Shown: piece after piece, positions 42,300 through 54,500 of the stretch
How the letters are laid out: the number at the start of each line of letters is the position of its first letter
Position numbering within the stretch: position 1 is the first letter of the stretch
DNA from: Cyrtodaria siliqua
Taxonomy: Eukaryota > Mollusca > Bivalvia > Adapedonta > Hiatellidae
Reading direction: 5' to 3'
DNA: 64,000 nucleotides
Assembly (NCBI GenBank): GCA_037043455.1
Contig: JAWPHD010000141.1
Location: 434,001-498,000 of the forward strand
Notes under the pieces: generated by a model
What the model saw: the letters and a program-made list of their open reading frames with translations, nothing else
The model's database searches: none
What the model was told of the DNA's origin: nothing
Program-made: the position numbers and the translations under genes

Positions 42300-43992
42300 C
42301 CGTATTTTACCGTGTATAATGCGCACCCATGTATAATGCGCACCCCCTTCTTAAAGGTCAGACTTGGGCAAAAAAAAGTTTTTCTGTGTATAATGCGCAT
42401 CAAAATATTAGTTTTCCTAGATAAACCATTCGCCGAAAATAAAAGGTTAACAAATATTTTTTTCTAATTGCATCACGATAATTAAAACAGTCAGCAGAAT
42501 ATAATACGGCAGAGTAATAAGATTGAAAACAATTATCTATCAATCTCCCTTTAATTCCAAACAAACAAACCAAACCTTTTCTGAATACCTAGGAAGTACA
42601 CAATTACTGACCCATGTGATCATACCATATAAACATCCATAAATTGTGTGTAATTGGTCATGGATACACGCCATTGAGACAATGTTTTAACGGGGCGAAA
42701 CCATTTTTGTCTCACCTTTCCGAAGAAAAAAAAGAGACGGATGTTGCTTTTCCGGCGATAAGGGCGAAGGCATCAACATCCAAGTTTTGCGTTTAGGTCA
42801 TTTTCTCACAAACTTTATGCACTAGACCTTTCAAACTTTGCTTATAGTTGTATCTTGGGTGGTACATCGCAACGTGATAAAGCAAATATGGAAGTGACCT
42901 TGACCCTCCAAGCAAGGGGCAGATAACTTAATCAACATTTGCATTTAGGTCACTTTCTCACAAACTTGTTTCTTGGGTAGAACATCACAACGAGAAAAAA
43001 ACAAATGTGGATGTGACCTTTACCCTCCAAGCAAAGGGCAGATAACTTTACATTTACATCACTTTCTCATGAACTATAATTATGCACTTGATGCATTAAA
43101 CCTAGTTTATAGCTTAATCTTTGGAAGACATAACATTCTATTTTGACAGTTGTGTCTTGGGTTCTTTTTTAATGCATGGATTTCATCTATGACCTTGACC
43201 TACTTTTTGGAGCTGATGATTTTTTTTATGATCTCCGTTAGGCGAGACATGTGAATCTGCAGATTTCTTGTTAATTTAGGTTTTACACATACTCAAAAAT
43301 ATCAATAGAGGGTGTCACTTGTCAACTTCGAAGGATCATAGAAATAGAATAACACACTCTATCCGTGTTTAAAGTGTGTCTACTGTAGCTGTTTCTGCAG
43401 TTCGCAAAATGTGTGAAATTGTAAACAATTTAGCTGATAACAGCAAAATAAAATGATCATCCTTCATGAAATTCCGCCTCAAATATGCAAGTATTTTTAT
43501 AATGGATCTACACTTTATTCATTTCGCCATCATAGCTTTCATTTTCGTCTGCTGCATTTAAATATGAGATTAGAATTGAACTCTTAACAATACTACGTGT
43601 ACCAGTCTAATTCATGGAAATCACATGATATCAAGTCAGCTGATATAAATTTAAAAAAAGGGGCGAATTTCGATTACTCATTTATTGAAATTCTACAACA
43701 AATATGCAAACATTTATATAAAAACAAGCTTCATAATACACTTTATTCAATGTAAGTTGAATTAAGTCAATAAATTATTTGTATTAAGTTAATTAAAGTA
43801 TTATCAGCATTCACAAATGTCTGTCTGTTCGTCCCCGATGTTTTTTATCGGCATTTTTCTCCAGTCTGACATCGATTTTATGCTTATAAAATGCAAGAAA
43901 AAATGTTTCCTTGTATTGTACGCACCCCACTTTCGGAAATCTTAAAAATAGTAGAAGTAAAAAAACTGCATACTATACAAGGTAAAATACGG
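42300..43992. mobile_element. TIR element with CCGTATTTTACC ends, carrying a nested element
   Basis: Left end CCGTATTTTACCGTGTATA and inverted right end CCGTATTTTACCTTGTATA match at 18 of 19 positions; TGTATAATGCGCACCC repeats inside the left end. About 1.7 kb, with no transposase recognised. Contains the family 4 element at 42705-43272. The termini resemble pogo/Tigger-like MITEs (inference). Confidence 0.65.
42705..43272 (-). mobile_element. Chassis element, family 4
   Basis: Minus-strand start AACAAGAAATCTGCAG with subterminal TGTCTCGCCTAACG; tandem monomers around 'aagtttgtgagaaagtgac' about 115-130 bp apart; 3' end with GTCTC...GTGAGAC stem followed by AAAAATGG. The subterminal pair TGTCTCGCC / GGTGAGACA is inverted. 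Non-coding. Confidence 0.68.
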
Positions 43993-45381
43993 TACTCACA
44001 ATGAGGTGTTTTGGGTCCGTAAAAATGCTATATTTTGCCTTGTTGAGACGATAGGGCCTTCATTTTTCGTCCGATCTTTACCAAAACTTTACCAGATTGT
44101 TAATATAAATGAAAGCTCAGACAAGTTTGAAAACCAGCCAGTTCGGACCAGTAACAGCGGAGTTATGGCCCTTGATTTAGTTAAAAATGCTATATTTTGC
44201 CTCAAGAATACGATAGGGTCTTTATTTTTTATCCGATCTTTACCAAACTTTACCAGATTGTTACTATCAATGAAAGCTGCGACAAGTTTGAAAACCAGCC
44301 AGATTGGACCATTTACACCGGAGTTGTGGCCCTTGATTTTCTGAAATATGCTATATTTTGGCCTCATTAAGAAAGGGCCTTCATTTGGCCAGCTTTCATT
44401 GAAAGTTTTCAGGAATGATCAGTACCAAGCCTAGTTGTACATATCGTCACCGTGTTCTGGTTGAATGATTTTGGCAGAGTTATGTCCCTTTAAAGGTTTT
44501 AATACACAAACTTTGTTCGGACTAGTTATCCTGAACCCTGGCCGGATTTAAACGAAACTTTTTAGGGATGATCAGTTCCAGGTCTAGTTGTGCAAATATT
44601 TTTACCGTGTTCCGGTTGAATGCTTTTTGACAGAGTTATGGTCCTTTAAAGGTTTTAATACACAAACTTTGTCTGGACTATTCTCCTGAACATATCTCCA
44701 CTTTTCAACGAAACTTTACAGGGATGATCAGCACCAAGCTTAGTTGTGCATATCATCGTCGCATTCCGGTTAACAGATTTTTGGTGGAGTTATGGCCCTT
44801 TAAAGGTTTTTGATACACAAACATTTTCCGGGCTAGTTCTGAACCCCTGGCTGGATTTTAACGAAACTTGACAAGGATGATCAGTATTAAGCCTAGTTGT
44901 GCATATCATCGCCATATTCGGGTTGAATGATTTTTGGCAGAGTTATGACCCCTTAAAGGTTTTAATACACTGACTTTGTACAGACTAGTTCTCCTGAACC
45001 TTTGGCTGGATTTCAACGAGACTTGTCAGGGACAATCAGTACCAAGCCTAGTTGCGTATATCATCACCATGTTAGTTTAAACATATTTATTTTACATCGA
45101 TTGCGAAACAAGTTATTGCAACTTAGATTAATCACTCTCGATGGCTTCCTGGGTAGAACCAGTACTAAGCAATGTGGATTAATTATCTTGCTCAAGGATA
45201 AATAACGTGGCCGCGGCGAGGATCGAACCCACGACCTCTCGATCTAGAGTTCCGCGCTCTACCACTGGACCACGCACTCCAATGTTCTGGTTGAACGATA
45301 TTTGAAAGAGTTATGGCCCCTTGTGCATAAACTTTATCTTTAGCCAGTAGAGCGTCCACAGGCCCTCTTGGGCCTCTTGTT
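43993..45381 (-). mobile_element. Chassis element, family 2 (~155-bp monomers)
   Basis: Minus-strand start (AACAAGAGGCCCAAGAGGGC at about 45380, then GCTCTACTGGCT), a block of ~150-bp monomers containing 'aaagggccataactctg' and then monomers containing 'aaatatagcatttttaactaaatcaaggg'. The SINE at 45074-45281 is inserted in it. Confidence 0.72.
45074..45281 (-). mobile_element. tRNA-derived SINE (family A), full length
   Basis: Minus-strand head GGAGTGCGTGGTCCAGTGGT (A box), GTGGGTTCGATCCTC (B box), body with CTTAGTACTGGTTCTACCCA, tail GTTTCGCAATCGATG and an A-rich end. Host sequence ATGTT occurs on both sides, a short target duplication that restores an uninterrupted family 2 monomer. Confidence 0.85.
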
Positions 45382-47250
45382 CATACTGGCAGTGTCTGCA
45401 TTGATGGTGGAGTACTTTCTTGTACATGTGTATCATTTTGCTTTGCGTTTTGGTAAAAGTTTCAGTGTTGTCATTCTGTTTACTGCTGGATGTATATAAG
45501 AACAGCACAAACAGAAACTCAAAGTTCATTATTTTTATTCTCTAAGATAATAATCAATGTAATAATAATAGTAACATATACAGACATGCATATATTTAAA
45601 AAACAAAAATTGGCAAAAATGGATGCAAGAAATAATGGACATTATACACAGTATAAAACAAATATGAGAATGATGAATTTGGAATAAATATACACACATA
45701 TTAACATAATATCAACAACTGAGGGACAATATTGCTTGTATACATATTTTGTTTTATGATGTATAAACATGGAGTTAAATAGAAAATTAGGAGCTACAGC
45801 ACCCATGTGTATACAGAGTTGATTTATTCATAACTTACACATCTGGACATAAATTACAAATTTCCGAGATGTTGAGATATTAGGTTTTGAAAACAAAGGG
45901 TTTACTAGGACTTGATTCCTCATTCTCTGTATGAAAAATTAACATATTTTATTAAACACACATCAATAACAGTCGAATATCTTAATGACGTAACGAATAA
46001 ATGAACGTAGGGGTCAAGCCCGTGAAGTCCCAAAATGTCAGTATATCTCGTATACAGTATTTCATGTAAAAAAACTTGCTTAACTTTTTTCCCTCAGTAT
46101 ATATAGAGGTGCAGTCAGTTGAGCATCAGCGATAAACACCGAGTGTACCTGCTATGCAAATGTGGAGGCATGTCATTTTATTGATCCCTGATTAGTAGAT
46201 GGATTTTAATGATGTCTTGCAAGTCGAGAATGGATTTGTTGCAGCTGAATATATCTCAAGTAAAACGGAACTAGATCTATAATCCGTTTGAACTCAGACA
46301 GTTAAATGGAGGTTTTATGGCGAACAAACACAAGAAGGATATATGGTGCCAACAGGAATGAATATTCCAGGCCCACCCTAAATTCAGATAAAAATATATG
46401 CATGTTGGGCTTAGAGCCTTCTCCCCTGCAAACAGCAGAGTTTCTGCAAATTCAGTTGTAAACCCTACATTTATGGTGGAGCCACAGTCCCATGGTAAAG
46501 AGCTTTAATGACCCTAGACCAATATTCCACTCAAGTTTTAAAAATTTCAGCTTATTTACATCTGCTGGTTTTGTGTCTATTTGATTACTTCGATATGGAC
46601 CTGCGACAAAGGACATAAAACGGATGAAAATGATTCTGAATCTTGAATCTCGTAGCAAAGATGGTGGACACTGTGTGATGGGACGTATACCAGGCGGTCT
46701 CGTATATCCTCCAAGCACATTAAAGAACCATAGGAATCTATTCGACAGAGTAAGGCAGGTTCCCAGATTCCAATGTATCCTTCCCCCATATCTGGGGCAG
46801 CTCTAAATAACCGACGTGTAGATGAGCCGTTAAAACAACATTCAATTTACTTTGAGAAGGCAGCCTCAAATGTGGTATAAAACGTGTCTTACACAACACG
46901 GGTGTCTTACACAACATGGGTGCTTTACACATACACAACACAGGTGTCTTGCACAACATGTCATCTAATGGTGATATATGCCAGGCATCCAGGAATGAAA
47001 TTGTTACTGACAGGACAGGCTATGTCAATTTCATGTCTCTCTCTTATTTGCAAAAAAAGGCGTCAAACCATTACAATAAGTTTCAAAGTTTCAAAAAAAG
47101 AAAACAGTTTCAACGGCAAACATTAATATACTGGCTATTTTACATAATTATTTTTAAACATACATTTTGTAAATACACAAGCAAAAGAAATAACACTCAA
47201 GCAAACCATGTAAAGATTAAGTGTACATTCTATGGCTCTGTATAATTTTG
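45382..47250. other. Intergenic between the convergent genes
   Basis: AT-rich and without exons. 46880-46965 has a short imperfect tandem of 'gtgtcttacacaaca(c/t)ggg'. Nothing else nameable. Confidence 0.4.
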
Positions 47251-47740
47251 TTAAAGGGACACTATCCGTAAGTAAGCAGATATTGAGCATAACCAAATAA
47301 CTCTCCAACTGTCAATCAGTGAAATGTATACATGAAAACTTGGAGCATAGACTCGAAGAAGTCTGTAGTAATACATTTGTGAATTTGAAGAAAAAAAGTT
47401 TTAATTATAATATGTAAATAATGCGGGTCCCACTTTATTTACCTTTTCTGCTGATCACGTGACTTCCATTAGCGCATTAGGTTTTTATCTAATATGTATT
47501 GCGCAATATGTATAGCCCGCTTAGCTCAGTCGGGAACGATGTCGACAATCTCGCGCTCACTATTATTACCCGAGAGTGTAATTTTAGTTTGGGCTGCGAG
47601 TTCAAACGCATCGCAATTGCAATCCGTTAAACAATCTTGCATTTAAATAGTAAATATTCAATAATGTTTATTGTGTAATGTTTGTGAACGTAATTAGTGT
47701 GTGTTTTATAAGCTAAAAGTTATGGATACTGTACCTTTAA
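47251..47740. mobile_element. TTAA-flanked MITE with a tRNA-like segment
   Basis: TTAA at 47251-47254 and 47737-47740; inverted ends AGGGACACTATCCGTAA and AGGTACAGTATCCATAA (14 of 17). Inside, 47513-47600 has a pol III-like A box TAGCTCAGTCGGG and B box GAGTTCAAACGC, so a SINE may have been captured or inserted. Part of the body recurs at 40580-40745. Confidence 0.65.
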
Positions 47741-48348
47741 GGTATGACCTAAAAAGATATTTCCACAAACATTTACTGGACACAATTATATTTTCATATA
47801 TTGTTTAGCTTAAACTATGATGACATGTTAAACTTGATTCATACTCTGCGAAAAGACGGGGACCAATACTTAAGATGAGATGAATACTTAAATACGGGAT
47901 CAGCACTTAAGCTTACAAGTATATCTTACAAACAAGGTAAGTCATGAACATATGTTGTCTGGTTCATACAAACAAGATCTTGGATGATCTAGATAGCAAT
48001 CAAATGAGACCTGGCTTAGATGGTCCACAAATCCACACCAGCAATCACATTATGGTTCTGTCTATGGATGGTTTTCATCCAATAAAATCAATACATCATA
48101 GTAAAACATTTCCATCTAGCACTTTAAAATATTTGTACATTTTAACATTGCATGCATCTCATGAGAAAAAAATGAAATGATGTATCACACCACAAAAAAT
48201 ATGGATATAATGTTGTATGAATTTCCATAAAAGTGATATTTAGATTTAACTTTTCACCATTTGCCGCCAATGAATTTTCATGAAATGGCGCCGACACTCG
48301 TTTTATTGCATATGAATGAGCATTCACACTTGTCTATCCACGGTTCTA
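47741..48348. other. Intergenic / 3' UTR of the ADAMTS-like gene
   Basis: No coding sequence. A minus-strand AATAAA at 48302-48307, 42 bp after the PLAC-domain stop codon, is a candidate poly(A) signal for the minus-strand gene. Confidence 0.45.
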
Positions 48349-48521
48349 TCATCTGAGTGCTTGCGACTTTGGTCTGTCTTTGTTCAGTTTCTTTATTGAA
48401 TTTTTACTGCACGTTTTACAACATTTAAGAGACACAAAGCGTCGATGACACTGTCCCATTTTACGCAAGGCGCGACAAACGATGGATGACATCTCGTTGT
48501 GTTCACAGTTGATAGTCAAAG
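48349..48521 (-). CDS. ADAMTS-like last exon: PLAC domain
   Basis: Acceptor TTCCCACCAG. CEHNEMSSIVC...GQCHRRF...KCCKTC has the six-Cys PLAC pattern; a short basic tail ends at TGA (48349-48351). PLAC domains terminate many ADAMTS, ADAMTSL, papilin and lacunin proteins. Confidence 0.9.
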
Positions 48522-51500
48522 CTGGTGGGAAATAGAAACAATACACAATGAAGCATTTGGCACACTTTTACGGATCGGTCAAATAAAGTAATGTTTCATG
48601 ATTGTGACATCACAGCAAGTGTATAAATAGTTTTTCCTTCCTTAACCCGCTATGAGCTAATGAAACGGTAAATGCTGTGATACGAATAAAATATGATGTT
48701 CATATTGTTAAAATGTTGATAAGATCTTTAATGTGTAAAACATGTTTTAATGATATAAGTCGTTTTTGTTAACCATATGCTTAAATTAAAACTGGTTAAA
48801 AAAAATATATTTATTTTTACAAAGATCTATTTCAATCATTCCGAAAACATTTATTTTCGGTATAAATAAAAATTGCCTCGGTTAACATAATTCTCGTCAG
48901 GTTGACAATATTCACTGTCGCCCTCATAGGAATGTAATATTTATACACTATCACACTCACTAGAATGTAATGCTTATTTCCCCCCAAAAAACACATAAAA
49001 AACCTGGAAAAAAATAGTTCAAATAATATTTATCTTTAAGAATCAGGGCTATTCCAATAAATAATACATAGGACCCCAGGAAGGCACTTTTGAAATCAAA
49101 TACCCACCCAAAGATGCAACATTCAGTTTAAAGTCTAAACTTCGGTAAATAGGATTCCCCCATAGATGTTCCTTAAATTGTTTTCCTGTGGGGCCCTGGT
49201 ATGTTTTTAATAGCCCCAATGTTTGTGTGTGTGTGTGTATTTCTAAGGATTAAAGTCCGTCCGCCTACGACAGGCGTCCTACCCGACAATTATAGGCACA
49301 ATGGAGTCTGGACTTTTATCTGTGTGTTTGTGTGTGATGTGATGATATGTCTACTTGAAGCAGCGAACTCAGTGGTTTCTTTATAGTGCTGCCACACTGG
49401 AATACCACGCCGTAGTAGACATGATACCCCCAGACACATTATTCTGACACTGCTCAATCAGTCGTAGCACTACCCATTATTTGCTTGTCAGGCAATGGTT
49501 ATAAGTGACTACTCCATTTTTAAAGTCTTTGGTATGACGCGGTCAGGGGACTCGAACCCACGACCTCCCGAAAGCCAATCAGATGCATTTTATACCTGCA
49601 TTATGATTCTGACAGGGTTCCTTGTTACAGTCCTGTCTCTCCCCGGGTTTTGTGTTGTAATCACAACCGCGGCTGGCCAACTGGGACGTCAAGTTGACAC
49701 ACTGTACCAGTCGCACTTGCTCACCACCGTCACATTTTTTGGAACACTGAATAAATGATACACAAAAAAAATTTGGGTACAGTAATTGTAGGAGTATGCC
49801 AAAGCAGTTTCAATATTTTTCCGCTCAAAGTCAGAGTGCAGCAAGGGAGTCATTTTGATCATGAAAACTGTCATCTAAATTCAAAACAAATGAGGGAAAA
49901 ATATTTCCCAATTTAAACAATAACTAATATTAATATTGTCAGAATTAACATTTTTTAACAAAACAAAAGTTGACAGAACATTTTCTATAGCACTGTCAGT
50001 CACATAAACACTTGAATGTAAACTTTTCCTAACAGACTTGACAGACAGGATGGACAAGGGTAACATTAATATATGCCAGCTGTACTTTGCATAAAAAGCA
50101 GAACAGAGGGTATCTAAAATATTTGAATTTGTAAGCCAATTGTCAGACTAATGCAATCTTTAAAGAGCTCACTTCCCACTCATTGAGTTGAACCAACTTG
50201 CTTTACTCACCCTGCTCCATTGCCCAGACACCCACATGGCACACGCTGGCATGTCACATGTCTCTTCTTCGATTGGCTGCTTCACAGGGTCACATGACAG
50301 TTTTTGTGGACAAAACACTCTACGTGATCTGATGCTGACTCCACATGTGGCAGAACACTAGATGGAGTAAGAGTATATTTTTTATTTCTTAATCTAAGCA
50401 AGAAAAGCTATCAGAAACATATAATTTAAAGATGTAGATTCTATAAACTAAGCAAGAAAAGCTATCAGAAACACATAATTTAAAGATGTAGATTCTATAA
50501 ACTAAGCAAGAAAACAAGCCATCAGAAACACATAATTTAAAGACGTAGATTCTGTAAATTAAGCAAGAAAACCTATCAGAAATGCATAATTTAAAGGTGT
50601 AGATTCTATAATCTAAGAAAGAAAAGTTATCAGAAACACATAATTTAAAGACGAAGATTCGATAAACTAAGCAAGAAAACCTATCAGAAACACATACTTT
50701 AAAAATGTAGATTCTATAAAAAAAAAAAAAGCAAGAAAAGCTCTCCGAAACACATAATTTAAAGATGTAGATTCTATTAACTAAGCAAGCAAAGCTATCA
50801 GAAACACATACTTTAAAAATGTAAATTCTATAAAAAAAAACAAGAAATATCACTGTAAGTGATAAATGCCCTCGAAGTGTCCTTTGACCTCTAAGTATGA
50901 CCTTGACCTTGGAGCCGTGGACCTGGATTTTGTGCACGACACATCGTTTGGTTGTGGTGAGCACTTGTGCCGAGTTTTTGAAAATCCGTCCAGGCATGCA
51001 AAAGTTATTGACCGGACACGATTTGACCTATGACCTCTAAGTGTGACCTTGACCTTGGGGCCACAGACCTGGATTTTGGTGCGCGACACATCGTCTTGTG
51101 GTGAGCACTTGTGCCAAGTTATTTGAAAATCCGTCCATGAATGCCAGAATTATTGACCGGACACAATTTGACTTTTGATCTCTAAGTGTGACCTTGACCT
51201 TGAAGACCTGGGTTTTGCGCGCGACACATCGTCTTGTTATGATGATCAGTTGTGCCAAGTTATTTAAAAATCCCTGCAGTGGTTGTGACGTTACGGTCCG
51301 GACACAAAATTGTGTACCTGTTTTTGACCTATAAACTTCAAGTGTAACCTTGACCTTTGAGTTACGGATCATGGTTTTGCGCGCGACACATCGTCTTGTT
51401 ATGGTGATCATTTGTGCCAAATTATTTAAAAATCCCTGCAGGGGTTGTGAAGTTACAGTCCGGACACGAAATTGCGTACCTGTTTTTGACTTATGAACTT

Positions 51501-54500
51501 CAAGTGTGACCTTGACCTTTGAGGTACGGACCTGGGTTTTGCGCGCGACACACCGTCTTGTTATGATGATCACTTGTGCCAAGTTAAATCCGGACACAAA
51601 AAGCGGAATGACGGACGGACAGAATCCGGACGTACACAAAATCAGGCTTAGTGTGACTCAAACCTTGTGTGTCTGTTTTTCGTGTGTACGTTCAAACTTT
51701 GTGTGACTGTTTTTTACATCTTGTGTGTCGTTTTTACCATTTGGACACATTTTAGGCATACAAGCTCCCTTCCCCTTGTGCGACTGCAATTTTTTATTGC
51801 TTTAAATGAAGAAATAGACTATTTCCTGCGCATAGAGACATACTTGCTTGTGTGTCAGTCACACAAGAAAAAAAAGTCACACAAGTATTCTATATACACA
51901 AAAAAAGACGCACAAGGCGCTCCTGTAAACTCGGACGGCCGGACGGACGGTGCGATTACTATACGCCCCCGAAAATTTTTCGGGGGCATAAAAAAGCAAG
52001 AAAAGCTATCCTAAACACATAATTTAAAGATATAGATTCTATAAACTAAGTTAGAAAAGCTATCAGAAATGCATAATTTAAAGATGTAGATTCAAGAAAA
52101 AAAGAAAAGCCATCAAACACATAATTTAAAGCATAATTTAAAGCAGTCTTTGAATTAACATTTTTGTGTCACTAGCCCAAATCCTATATACTCAATGAAA
52201 ACCCGTACATTTTCCTTTAGCCTGACTACATAAATAAAAAAAAATCACTAGCCCGAATCACAGTTTAATAGCCCCGGGCTTCGGGCTAGTGGGTTAATTC
52301 GAAGACTTGATTTAAAGATGTAGATTCTATAAACTAAGCAAGAAAAACTATTAGAAACATGTTTTAAAGACGTAGTTTACAGCATTTATATTTGCCAAAT
52401 TTCTTTTCATGAATGAAGAAAAGTTCAAAAGTTACCAACCGAAGACCAGTCTAACACCGTCCATTCCAAACACAGCTGCGTATTACAGTTTTCACTGTAG
52501 ACTGGTTTATCATTGCTATCACAGTGATGTTGGTCCACCCTGCTACTGGAATCTACACCCACACATACAACCGATCTGCTTCTGATGCCACCAGAACAAA
52601 CACGCGAACACTGGAAACAAGAGTAAAATAAAAGAATGAGAGCACTAAATAACTAATGCCTGTTCGTTTGATTGGTGTTTTACTTCATTTTTAGCAAATC
52701 GTGAAATGTTAGAACATTTTAATTATGACGGTAATATTTTTGCAGTAGAGGCAGACTACCCCATTTTTCCTGGGTAGAACCAGTATTGTATTCCTCCCGC
52801 CATTCGTAAGAATCGAACACTTTTCACTTGAAAAGTCACGCAGTGGGATTAAAAACTGCAGTAGTGAGAGGCGAGAAAGTTGTAGACACGGCCTCTTTAC
52901 TATCCCGGCCATGGAAGTCCTTAAAATAACTGATGTATTCAATCACAGAACACAATGCTCTAAGAAAGCAATCTGATGCAGGTCTGAAATCGCGTTGACC
53001 TAAAATGGCCCTAAATCGCTAACTTGATAACCTTGTCCTTTGTAGAAACTTTGTCCATTGTAGAAACCTTGTCCATTGTAGACAATTACAACAGTAACAT
53101 AAGAGGGTCAGATAAAAAGAGGTCTGGTAAGTTCGGAGAAGATTAGCTCTTTTAGTCCCAGAAATTAATTTCTATAAAGATTCTCCTGTATTAACTCTGT
53201 GAAACTGTAACTCGAGGGGAACGGCCAAATTGGACCCCGGTTTCATCATTTCAACAATCTTGGTAGAGGACCATAACCTTATGCTACATCCCATCTATTA
53301 GAGATCTATGCCCTGTGTTTTGGTTTCAAGAGAGAAACATATGTCTCTCTATTCAAGCATATGTAAAATGGTGACCCATGGGGTGGGGTCAAATTTGATC
53401 CTAGTGTCACCATTTGAATAAATTTGGTTGAGGACTATAAGCTTATGCTACATGGAATATATGAGAGCTCTATGCCTTGTGGTTTCAGAATAGAAGATTT
53501 TTCACTTTTTCCCTATGTAAGTCTATGTAAAACATACAAAATTTGAACCCCCAGGGCATTTTTTTACCCCGAGGACTTCAAAAATGTGATAGTTTAACGT
53601 ACAAGTAACATTCTACAAATCGGTGTAGAAATCTGTTCAGCAGTTCTTCAAAAGATGATTTTAAGGTTTCGACTATTATTAGTAATTGTGTTCATTTTGA
53701 ATATCGCGTTGACCTAATTTTAACAAAATTGAAAGCCACTGGCCTTAGGATAATGCATGCGAAGTTTGGTCAGAATTGGCTAGTCAGTTAATGGACGGAC
53801 AGACGATGAACTGACAAACAAAATGCGGTCCCCATAGCTCAATATGAGCCTTCTGAATTTGATGAAGCAGAATTTTGCATTAAAAATGCTCTTTTGAAAA
53901 ACACATTTTTTTAAGTATTACAGGTATTTTCACTTTCACTCATCTATTTGTGTCTGTAACATTCAAAAACTCTTTGGCAGAAACAAGAGCCCCAAACAAT
54001 AATTTAAACACATCAGTGTAATAGATATTTATAGATATTTACCTCTGTCCATTCTAATGACATCCACTTGAATAAAGCCTTTTTGACTGGTTCTACATCA
54101 ACATTCTGTTTACTTTTTACACTGGATTTCATAGGTCCAGGAACCAGTCCATGTAGTAATACTGCATCTCCATCTTCCTTAATATCATCAGGTGAATCAA
54201 TTTTATGCACAGAGGCGATCACATTAGGTGAAGGTGTTGGTGTCTCTTTATCATCTACTACAGTGTCTGATGATGAATTTATAATCTCAGGTTTGGTACT
54301 AGGATTGAATACTGGCCCAGGGTTTGGACTGGCCATGCCATTACCTGCATGTTCTTTGCTTGGAGGTAGATATTGGTTATTGTCCATGCTGTTGTCAGTT
54401 GTATCAACTGGCTGCTTAATCTCTTGCGGTTTGTTTATACCTAGAGGTATATCTATAGTTTCTGTTTCATGTTTATCGTCTGCTGCAGTCATTTCAGTTT

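Noticed and set aside
45240..45281. Functional tRNA gene on the minus strand
   Set aside because: A and B boxes are present but the sequence continues into a SINE body and tail repeated elsewhere; no acceptor-stem pairing closes a tRNA.
43993..45381. Short plus and minus frames within the family 2 repeats
   Set aside because: The same translations recur in other copies of the repeat in several frames and contain no domain; by-products of the tandem monomers.
47513..47600. tRNA gene in the TTAA element
   Set aside because: The A-box match is good but the arms do not fold as a tRNA and the block is embedded in a repeat; treated as SINE-like.
50389..51639. Long open frames on the minus strand (about 200 codons each)
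   Set aside because: The first is a 57-bp satellite, a multiple of three, giving a repeated peptide; the second is the tandem core of the family 3 element. Neither has a domain, start context or splice support.
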